Source: Anaerolineae bacterium (GTDB lineage Bacteria > Chloroflexota > Anaerolineae > Promineifilales > Promineifilaceae). Taken from it: a stretch of 37,724 bases of DNA. Both the position numbers and the translations under genes were made by a program. Positions 30,807 through 37,724 of the stretch are shown here, one piece after another. The notes beneath the pieces were generated by a model that saw only the letters and a list, made by a program, of their open reading frames with translations, did no database searches and was not told where the DNA came from. The DNA lies in the NCBI GenBank assembly GCA_015486215.1, contig WFSA01000283.1, forward strand, positions 1 to 37,724, written 5' to 3'. Numbering within the stretch: the stretch's first letter is position 1; every line of letters begins with the position of its first letter.

Positions 30807-32537
30807 CTAATTGTTCAGTTGTGCCAATAAGCCCATAATATGTGCTTCTAATTCAACTAGTTCTGTATGCTGTGTGCCGATTTTGTCTTGTTCAGAGCGG
30901 ACAAAGCGGGTGAATGGGGCGAGTACATCTTCGATACGCTGGCTGCTGCGCCGCATTTCACGGTCGAACTGTTCTGTCAGATTATCCATTAAGCGATTGC
31001 GTAAATCATCCAGCTTTTCATGCAGATCGTGTTTGACACGGCGGCGGCGGGCGGGAAGGATGAATAACCCGATGACGGCTGCCGTAAAGCCAGCCATAAT
31101 CCCTGTTACGTCTAACCAAACCAAGTGAGCGGCGGCGGCTACGGCAACGCCCAGTCCGACACCGACTCCAGCCAGCCCTGTATTTACTACTGCTTGCCGT
31201 GCTGATTGAGCGATAGCGTGTGCTTCTTGATCTTTGTCGTAAGTATCAACGGCCGTTCTCGTCGCTGTCCCGATAGAATCAATCAGCCGTTGGCGGTCAT
31301 AAGCCAATGTCCCTTCGCGCGGCCCTGATTGCCCGATGATGCGGTGTCGGTGATCCTCTTTGCGGGTGGCGAGGTGGTCGGCAACGGCCGTCCATTGGCG
31401 CAAATCTTGCTCTACCATCCAATCGACCAATTCGCTGACACCCAGTTCGATCTTTTTAGGTGTGTCGCCGATCACTTGCGCTTCAAAAGCTGCTTCTATT
31501 TTTTTGTTGCGTAATAGGTCGGGGATGCGTCCCATTCGCATCATTTCGTCAAAAAAGTCATCTCCCCGCTTTTCCATCGCGTAGATGATATTGTTGACTT
31601 CGCCGAGCCGCGCTTTGAAATTGCGTTGCATATCGTCGTTGTAATAGGTCATCTGTCCTTCGATGTCATCGAGCAGCATCTTGTCGTCTTTGAGCGAGTC
31701 AAGGTCAGATTCGACTTGTTCTAGCTGTTTTCTGACCAGTTTGTGCCCTACGCCGAGCGGGTTGAGGAGTTTGAGTTGAAAACGGCCGTCGTCGTCCAAT
31801 GTCTCGTGGATAAATAGTTCCATCGCTTCAAAGCCGCTCGCGTCCCATAATTTGGGTTGTCCCCCTTTTGCGCGTTGTGCTAACTTGGCCGAGACGGCAA
31901 AAACGGCCGAAATGTCGCCTACCAATTGCCGTGCCGATTCAGTGACAAAGGTGATGACTTGCTGACGGTCAGATTCTTTGTCTAGAATATCAATTTTGTT
32001 GATGATTAGGACAATCTTCTTGCCCCAATCTCGTATTTGGGTCAAAAAATGACGTTCGCTTTCGGTGAAAGGGCGGTCGGCTGAGGTGATGAAGATGACT
32101 AAATCACTGCGCGGGATAAATTCGGCCGTCAACGCTTCATGCTCGCGCAAGATGGCATTGGTGCCGGGTGTGTCCACGATGCTGATTTGATGCAGGAGTT
32201 TGATGGGGGCTGTTTGCAGCCATACTCCCTTCTCGACTGGTTTCTGCTCCGCCTTGTCTCCATATCGCAATAGATAAATTTGGGCGGTGGTGGGGGTTAC
32301 GCCTTCGGTGAGCAAGGGCTGCCCCATCAGGGCGTTGATGAATGCGGATTTGCCGGCGTTGAATTCACCAGTGATGACGAGCAGGAACAGTTCGTCTAAT
32401 TGACGGATTGATTCGGTGAGGGGAAGGAACTCTTGGGGCGAAACGGCCGTTGTCCCTAATATATCCCTCAATTGCGATAACACATTTCGTGTACGCTTGA
32501 GCAATTCTTCTTGATCTGACGTTAAAATTGTATCCAT
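30807..32537 (-). CDS. Bacterial dynamin-like GTPase
   Basis: The ATG at 32537 (576 residues) is preferred over an upstream TTG without a ribosome site. G1 is GEFNAGKS at 57-64, the switch-I threonine lies in TEGVTPTTAQ, G3 is DTPG from D122 and G4 NKID at 180-183, all as in dynamin-superfamily GTPases. A long helical stalk follows, with two membrane helices or a paddle near 450-500 (AGVGVGLGVAVAAAAHLVWL, then IMAGFTAAVIGLFIL), and a final coiled helix. Such proteins bind and remodel membranes, for example in membrane repair or stress response. TATACT seven bases before the ATG suggests a leaderless message. No second dynamin gene is adjacent. Confidence 0.92.
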   Translation of the reverse strand: MDTILTSDQEELLKRTRNVLSQLRDILGTTAVSPQEFLPLTESIRQLDELFLLVITGEFNAGKSAFINALMGQPLLTEGVTPTTAQIYLLRYGDKAEQKPVEKGVWLQTAPIKLLHQISIVDTPGTNAILREHEALTAEFIPRSDLVIFITSADRPFTESERHFLTQIRDWGKKIVLIINKIDILDKESDRQQVITFVTESARQLVGDISAVFAVSAKLAQRAKGGQPKLWDASGFEAMELFIHETLDDDGRFQLKLLNPLGVGHKLVRKQLEQVESDLDSLKDDKMLLDDIEGQMTYYNDDMQRNFKARLGEVNNIIYAMEKRGDDFFDEMMRMGRIPDLLRNKKIEAAFEAQVIGDTPKKIELGVSELVDWMVEQDLRQWTAVADHLATRKEDHRHRIIGQSGPREGTLAYDRQRLIDSIGTATRTAVDTYDKDQEAHAIAQSARQAVVNTGLAGVGVGLGVAVAAAAHLVWLDVTGIMAGFTAAVIGLFILPARRRRVKHDLHEKLDDLRNRLMDNLTEQFDREMRRSSQRIEDVLAPFTRFVRSEQDKIGTQHTELVELEAHIMGLLAQLNN

Positions 32538-32544
32538 GCGTGGA

Positions 32545-32550
32545 AGTATA
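32545..32550 (-). promoter_or_regulatory. Probable -10 box of the dynamin-like gene
   Basis: On the minus strand TATACT is followed by tccacgc and the ATG at 32537. TTGTAC lies 16 bases upstream as a possible -35. There is no Shine-Dalgarno sequence. Confidence 0.45.
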
Positions 32551-32604
32551 ACAGCGAGTGGCAACTGTACAAGAAATGATTAGAAATGATTAGGGCGATT
32601 GCAA

Positions 32605-32716
32605 GTATCTTCTCAATAAATCGTGGACAAGAGTTGACAAATTTCATCAGCACTTTATTTTACACGAGTATCATTAGGAAAATTTGTCAAGTCTCCCCAG
32701 AATACTGAGAAGATAC
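32605..32716. mobile_element. Family D1 element with 7-bp direct repeat
   Basis: The TIRs are perfect. ATTGCAA lies directly on the left (32598-32604) and right (32717-32723). The left flank, tagggcgattgcaa, is the terminus of family C, so this D1 copy probably jumped into a family C element of which only the end remains. Confidence 0.8.
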
Positions 32717-32772
32717 ATTGCAACTGCTAAAATTGGACACTGATTGTACGGATGAACACAGATAAAAAGATC

Positions 32773-32895
32773 GTAACTTCTTAAAAAGTTGGGGGCATGA
32801 TTACAGCTAATTAGGAAAGGAACGAATTTGCTCGACTGACATAATTTGTTCCTTTCTTAATTGGTTGTAATCACCCCGAAATACTGAGAAGATAC
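32773..32895. mobile_element. Family D2 element
   Basis: The ends gtaacttcttaa and actgagaagatac are near D-family TIRs. The interior, with attacagctaattaggaaag and ctttcttaattggttgtaat, is a long inverted repeat shared with 8131-8253 and 37384-37506. No target duplication seen. Together with the D1 copy it fills the 393-base gap 32538-32930. Confidence 0.7.
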
Positions 32896-32930
32896 TAATT
32901 GTCTTATAGAGATGATGGAATGGGAGGGGG

Positions 32931-35900
32931 TTATGATTGATTGTTAGCTTGCGGGATGGCAAACGAGAAGGTTGTGCCGATACCAAGCGTGCTTTCGACC
33001 CACATACGGCCGTTATGCAGTTCAACCAGCCCTTGTGAGATGACTAATCCCAGCCCTGTTCCCGTCGCTTTGCGAATATCAGGGTTGGATGAGCGGAAGA
33101 ATTTAGTGAATAGTTTTTCAACATCTTCTTCTGACATGCCATACCCTTCATCCTGCACAACACAGATGACCATCGGGCGGGGTGGTGTATCTTCAGGACA
33201 GGAGATCTCTTTGGCGTGGATGGTAATGGTAACGGTTGTGTTTTCTGGCGAATATTTACACGCATTGCTCAATAAATTGGTCAATACCTGTACTAATCGT
33301 CCTGTATCGCCCCAAACAGGGGGCAAATCTGAGGGCAAATTGAGATTAAGCTCGATCCCTTTACTGGTGCATGGGCCAGTCACCGTCTGCAATGTTTCGC
33401 TGATAATGGTAGAAAAATGTGTCGTTGTTAATTCAACGGCTAGCTGTCCCGTTTCAATGCGCGAAACATCAGTTAAATCTTGAATCTGTCGCCCCATTCG
33501 TTTTAGATTTGCCTGAATTGTCCCCAAAAACTCAGTTTGTTGGGCATTCAATTCACCAGTCATGCCAGCTAGCATCAAATCTGTGTACCCTCTCATGGAA
33601 GTCATCGGTGTTTTTAATTCGTGCGACACCATTGAGACAAATTCAGATTTGGCACGGTTCGCCTCTTTTACTTCCTCATATAGCAAGGCGTTGGCGATGG
33701 CAACAGCTGCATGATTGGTCATCCGCATTGCCATATCCAAATCCTTTTGCGTGAAAGCATTCAATTTATCGCTTTCGATGGAGGCAACTCCGATTAGGTT
33801 TTGTTTATGGATGATGGGGAGTGTCATCTGCGAATGTGTAGATGTAGATGCTGACACGTACTTATCTTCTTTATGCACGTCACCGCTGAGATGGGGCTTC
33901 CACGTTTGCATAACATGGGCTGAAAGGCTTGAATTAACATTTTCTCTGGTCAACTGTGGCATGTTGTTATATCCACGTGTGGCAAAAACATCTAGGTGAC
34001 CGTCATCATTTACAATGGCGATGGTGCCAGCTGTCCCATTCGCCACGCGTAACGACCAATCAAGCATTAAATTGAGAACGTGGTCAATTTCAAGGGTGAC
34101 ATTAAGATCACGATCGAGTTGTTGCAGCATAGAAAGCTCGTTAACACGCTCTCCTAATTGTTTGTCTGTCTGCTCTAACAGGCGAACATTCTCCATTGCT
34201 AGAACGGCTTGACCAGCAAAGGTCATTAACACTTGCTGATCTTCTTCGTTGAAGGGAGACCCGTTCTTCTTGTTGATGATTTGTAATACGCCTACTATGC
34301 TATTTTTGCGTAGTAAGGGTACTGTCAGTAATGATTCTGTATGGAATTCACTATTTTGGTCTACATTTGAGAACCATCGTTTATCTTCACTTGCATCATG
34401 AACGATGATGGGGCGGCCGCTTTGTGCTACTGTTCCGGCCAAACCAACACCGATGGGGAGCCGCTTGCCAATGAGATTGTCGCTGGTGGGACCGCGTACA
34501 ACGGCAAATTCTAGTTCACCAGTATCTTCGATGGCGAGCATAAATGTTCCGGCTTCGGCGTTCAATAGCTCAATGCTGTTGTCCAGTACGCTACTCAATA
34601 ATGAATCCATTTCCAATGTGGAGGAGATATCAAGTGTAAGTTGGTTGATTTTTTCGAGCTGCCGGGCGCGGTTTTTGAGTTGGTGATTGGTGCGTAATCT
34701 TTCAAGGGCAACGGCCGTGTGGTCAGTAAAAACGTCAAAAAGCTGCCGCTGACGGTCGCGCAGTTTTATCCCTGGCTGACGGAATTGTGTCGTTAATGCG
34801 CCGATGGTGGTTGACCCTGCGTAGAGAGGGGTTGCAATTTGGAAACGGCCGTTTTTATCCTCTCTCATCACCGTTTTTCCTGTGCGGATAACCTCATGCA
34901 CAAGGGGATCGTCTATAAAAACAGTTTCCTGCTCTTCTGATTCATATCGTTCATCATCCTCTACATGAAAAATTTTATACACATTACCTGTTTCCAGATG
35001 ACGTAGATAGATGCACATATCACGGATGCCAAGCAGGCGTTGGAAATTGGTGTATATCAATTCAACCATCATCTCTTGATCTTGTGTAAAGCTGAGATAT
35101 GCTGAAAACTGACTTAATATGTCTAATTCAGAGATGCGTGTTTCTAAATTACGCACGATATTGGCGCGTTCTAATCCAATCCATGTTTGATTGACTAATG
35201 TGTCAATATAAATGATGTCTGCGCGGTGCAACCGTTTACCGTTTTCTTTTGAGGATATGGTCAGCCAGCCGAGCAGGCGACCGCCCGCGTTGATGGGAGC
35301 AATGATGGCTGCATTGAATGAGTTAACTTCCTCAACATACGCTTCTAGTACGGCTGGTTGACTACCCGTTGTTGTGAGGTCAAAACATCCTTTCCCCTTT
35401 TCAAAAATGGAGATGAGCGGGTAGTTTCTGTCAATAAAACGGCCGTTTGTTCCTTGATACGCATTCAATGTCTCATCTGGCAGGAATAAAGTTGGCGTAC
35501 TATCTGGAATACCTTTTAAACTGTAAGCCAATAATGCGTTTGAGATACGATCTACAGAAACGGCCGTTGCCAACTCTTGTCCATATTGCCGTGCCAATAT
35601 ATCTAATGAAACTGGCTGATTAAAAATATACCGATCTACATTCGTTTGCAATTGTTTTTGTAATGGATTCAAAAGCAGCACAACTAATAATGTTGTGATA
35701 ACTACCATAAACGGTGAATCAAATGATATAAATGAATGTAATAAAAGAGCGATCGCATATACAATAATCAGTAGAACGCTTATCAAAAGCGTATATGTTA
35801 TCCCACGCTGCATAACGACATCTACATCCATCATCTGATACCGCACGATAGTGTATGCGATGACCAATGGGTAAATAGTTATAGGAGCTACAATCAATGT

Positions 35901-36887
35901 TGGAGTCAGCCAGCTAAGATGAACAGTAGTTGCATACGAAACAAAGAAGACAAACACAGGCGTAAAGGCAAGAACCGCTCCAAGAAGGATGATTTTTCCT
36001 TGTTGACGTATTAGAGGAGAGGGTGACCATATGGCACGGTATACCATGATGATCAAAGCTACACTCATCAAGATACCATTAAAAGTATAAGCCGCCAGCC
36101 ATGGCTGTACATAAGCCCATGGCCGATGTACATCGTGTATCTCTGAATATGACCACACTATCAACAAAGCAGATGGGACAAATAACCATAACCCGCGCTG
36201 CGCATGCTCTTTAAACCATTTGATTGGCTCTGGAAATAATAAATTTAACCATAAATTAAAGCTACCAAAAGTTGCTATACCAACGATCCAAAGATGATTG
36301 AAATAATGGGTAGATACGCCGTCAAAGGTAGTAGCAGTAAGGATAGCAATCGTAACGGTAAATAGCGCAAAAATTTGTGTTTCTTCTTTCTCTGGCCGCA
36401 AACGGAATGTCCAAATACCAATCAACAATACAATAGCACCTGTTAGATAAAGTATCCCAAACATGGAAACTAATTCACTTATACTGTGTTCTACAATGGG
36501 GAGTTTTACAGTACGGGAAGATAGGCTGTCTGGTCTGGCATTAGCATGATCATCTTTAGATGGCGGCTGTTCAAAAGTCAAAGCAACAATGTCACCAACT
36601 CCATGCATGACAATAATACGATTATACTCTTTTTGGCTATATACAGGCTTGCCGTCAATCGCAACTAATCGTTCTGGGTATGCAATGGGGGGATCAATCT
36701 GGTTTGACGGCCAGTTCTCATGGTCAACATCGCTGGAAACGAGATTTGGATCGAAGGTTAATCCGGGGGATGGCTGTAATATCCAATGCACAGCGGCAAT
36801 AGGCGTAACCATATAAATGACAATAGCTGCCATAAATATGATTCGAATGGTCCAAATGCGTGCGTGAATGTGGCGTTGTTTATTCAC
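32931..36887 (-). CDS. Very large ComP-like membrane sensor kinase with four GAF domains
   Basis: The 1318-residue protein starts at a GTG (MNKQRHIHARIW); no ribosome site is clear and no later methionine precedes TM1. TM1 (about 12-35) is followed by an extracytoplasmic PDZ-like segment (YPERLVAIDGKPVYSQKEYN, about 65-120), then seven or eight helices (about 135-420). This layout is that of ComP-type and other Chloroflexota kinases. Four GAF-like domains follow (about 430-590, 600-740, 755-915 and 925-1070), then HisKA with H1089 in VSMVSHELKTPM and a complete HATPase_c (NLLSNACKYSP, DEGYGM, GTGLGLVISQGL). There is no regulator gene beside it, so it is an orphan here. It may integrate an external cue with several cytoplasmic ligands. 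Confidence 0.92.
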   Translation of the reverse strand: MNKQRHIHARIWTIRIIFMAAIVIYMVTPIAAVHWILQPSPGLTFDPNLVSSDVDHENWPSNQIDPPIAYPERLVAIDGKPVYSQKEYNRIIVMHGVGDIVALTFEQPPSKDDHANARPDSLSSRTVKLPIVEHSISELVSMFGILYLTGAIVLLIGIWTFRLRPEKEETQIFALFTVTIAILTATTFDGVSTHYFNHLWIVGIATFGSFNLWLNLLFPEPIKWFKEHAQRGLWLFVPSALLIVWSYSEIHDVHRPWAYVQPWLAAYTFNGILMSVALIIMVYRAIWSPSPLIRQQGKIILLGAVLAFTPVFVFFVSYATTVHLSWLTPTLIVAPITIYPLVIAYTIVRYQMMDVDVVMQRGITYTLLISVLLIIVYAIALLLHSFISFDSPFMVVITTLLVVLLLNPLQKQLQTNVDRYIFNQPVSLDILARQYGQELATAVSVDRISNALLAYSLKGIPDSTPTLFLPDETLNAYQGTNGRFIDRNYPLISIFEKGKGCFDLTTTGSQPAVLEAYVEEVNSFNAAIIAPINAGGRLLGWLTISSKENGKRLHRADIIYIDTLVNQTWIGLERANIVRNLETRISELDILSQFSAYLSFTQDQEMMVELIYTNFQRLLGIRDMCIYLRHLETGNVYKIFHVEDDERYESEEQETVFIDDPLVHEVIRTGKTVMREDKNGRFQIATPLYAGSTTIGALTTQFRQPGIKLRDRQRQLFDVFTDHTAVALERLRTNHQLKNRARQLEKINQLTLDISSTLEMDSLLSSVLDNSIELLNAEAGTFMLAIEDTGELEFAVVRGPTSDNLIGKRLPIGVGLAGTVAQSGRPIIVHDASEDKRWFSNVDQNSEFHTESLLTVPLLRKNSIVGVLQIINKKNGSPFNEEDQQVLMTFAGQAVLAMENVRLLEQTDKQLGERVNELSMLQQLDRDLNVTLEIDHVLNLMLDWSLRVANGTAGTIAIVNDDGHLDVFATRGYNNMPQLTRENVNSSLSAHVMQTWKPHLSGDVHKEDKYVSASTSTHSQMTLPIIHKQNLIGVASIESDKLNAFTQKDLDMAMRMTNHAAVAIANALLYEEVKEANRAKSEFVSMVSHELKTPMTSMRGYTDLMLAGMTGELNAQQTEFLGTIQANLKRMGRQIQDLTDVSRIETGQLAVELTTTHFSTIISETLQTVTGPCTSKGIELNLNLPSDLPPVWGDTGRLVQVLTNLLSNACKYSPENTTVTITIHAKEISCPEDTPPRPMVICVVQDEGYGMSEEDVEKLFTKFFRSSNPDIRKATGTGLGLVISQGLVELHNGRMWVESTLGIGTTFSFAIPQANNQS

Positions 36888-36947
36888 AAAAAATTAGAAT
36901 AGCATATTCGTCAACTTAACGGCTCGTCCCCTAGAAATGATAACTTT

Positions 36948-37131
36948 AGGAACGAGGATTTATTTAATTACCAAAGTTGTCATTCCCGCCCCCGCCTTCG
37001 TGAGGGTAAACTCTTTTAGGCGGGAATCCATGATTTCCCAGACTGTGGATTCCTGCCTTTGCAGAGCCTGCCCTCATGAAGATGGGGGAATGACAGATGG
37101 AAGTTTCCGGTTTTATTTAATCCTCATTCCT
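36948..37131. repeat. Family E element, copy 4
   Basis: The ends aggaacgaggatttattta and taatcctcattcct form an imperfect inverted repeat. The interior matches 29462-29651. Family A follows without a gap. Confidence 0.75.
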
Positions 37132-37227
37132 TAGGGAAAACTCGTAAATAACTGTGGCCAAGGTGACAGGCACTTGCCAAGTGCCTGTCACCTGAAAGTC
37201 CAAAGTTAAAAACGAACCTTCCCTTAG
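37130..37227. mobile_element. Family A inverted-repeat element, copy 3
   Basis: Near-identical to 28-123 and 29651-29747, with the perfect central hairpin. It runs directly into family B on the right, the mirror image of the arrangement at the window start. Confidence 0.75.
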
Positions 37228-37363
37228 TACCTTGTCAGTGATATTTTTGTACCATGGACAAGAAATTGTCCGCAGAGTTCGCAGGTTAGCCCAGATTGAA
37301 TATTTTTATCTGCGTCAATCTGCGAAACCTGTGGATCATTCTTTTCTGGTTTATCCAGATTAG
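37225..37363 (-). repeat. Family B repeat, reverse copy
   Basis: Reverse complement of 16100-16238, from tagtaccttgtcagtgatat to ttatccagattag. Confidence 0.75.
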
Positions 37364-37383
37364 GGTTTAACATAATCTCTATT

Positions 37384-37506
37384 GTATCTTCTCAATATTT
37401 CGGGGTGATTACAACCAATTAAGAAAGAAACAAATTACGTCAGTCGAGTAAATTCGTTCCTTTCCTAATTAGCTGTAATCATTTTCCTAGATTATTGAGA
37501 AGATAT
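37384..37506. mobile_element. Family D2 element
   Basis: GTATCTTCTCAA at the left and TTGAGAAGATAT at the right. The interior is shared with 8131-8253 and 32773-32895. It abuts a D1 element with no more than one base between. Confidence 0.75.
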
Positions 37507-37507
37507 T

Positions 37508-37619
37508 GTATCTTCTCAGTGTTCTAGGAAGACTTGACAAATTTTCCTAATGGTACTCGTGTAAAATAAAGTGCTGATGAAATTTGTCAAGTCTTGTCCA
37601 CGATCTATTGAGAAGATAC
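37508..37619. mobile_element. Family D1 element, last copy
   Basis: Perfect TIRs GTATCTTCTCA and TGAGAAGATAC with the usual hairpin interior. Head-to-tail with a D2 element. The remaining ~100 bases to the window end hold no supported gene. Confidence 0.8.
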
Positions 37620-37724
37620 TAAATAGGTATCATACATTTTGATCTTATGTATGTTAGTTTGCAAGCAACCTACTAGTATTGCTTGGCCTAAGTTCTTAGA
37701 TGATATACGCCGCCTGTATCGGGA

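Noticed and set aside
37620-37724. Start of a further gene at the right edge
   Set aside because: A possible ATG near 37702 leaves only a few codons before the window ends, with no ribosome site; cannot be supported.

Overview
The window looks like a chromosomal segment of a Chloroflexota bacterium (Anaerolineae/Ardenticatenia-like). This is inferred from the gene repertoire, not from a marker gene: GAF-rich ComP-like histidine kinases, a DsbA-VKOR pair, LysM-anchored secreted proteins, a STAND/SIR2/FGE-type operon, and intergenic spaces packed with small inverted-repeat elements. There is no rRNA, tRNA, CRISPR, phage module or transposase gene that I can support.

Layout. 1-417: repeats. 418-7927: plus-strand genes: GtrA-like membrane protein, a divergent tRNA-guanine transglycosylase, a membrane-anchored phospholipase D-like protein, a DsbA/VKOR disulfide-forming pair, and an alanine dehydrogenase overlapping a 4-hydroxybutyrate-type CoA-transferase. 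7928-8972: about 1 kb of nested mobile repeats. 8973-11521: LysM/SdrD-like surface protein, then on the minus strand YbaK and a small bL12-like membrane protein. 12234-14404: OmpR-type two-component system. 14631-18621: LysM-glycosidase (minus), PatB/MalY lyase and a two-TM protein. 18686-20693: acyl-CoA dehydrogenase and UppP. 20826-25709: three-gene operon (FGE-like, SIR2-like, STAND NTPase with a transmembrane stalk and an M14-like domain). 25710-26507: repeats and a broken CARDB-like gene. 26636-29222 (minus): small basic protein and a NarL-type two-component pair. 29808-30509: HAD hydrolase. 30807-36887 (minus): dynamin-like GTPase and a 1318-residue sensor kinase. 36888-37724: repeats.

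Two things stand out. First, the 20.8-25.7 kb operon has the architecture of an NTP-dependent conflict/defence or signalling system, but every enzymatic-looking partner is degenerate at its canonical active site: FGE without its catalytic cysteines, SIR2 without the usual N/H motifs, M14 without two zinc ligands. A 3 x 21-residue repeat stalk follows a single transmembrane helix. Second, the palindrome ACGGCCGT occurs about 60 times, almost only inside genes and in all three reading frames, against less than one expected by chance. It behaves like the cyanobacterial HIP1 octamer. The intergenic elements lack it and instead form at least five MITE-like families. For several of these, target-site duplications and one nested insertion can be read directly from the sequence.
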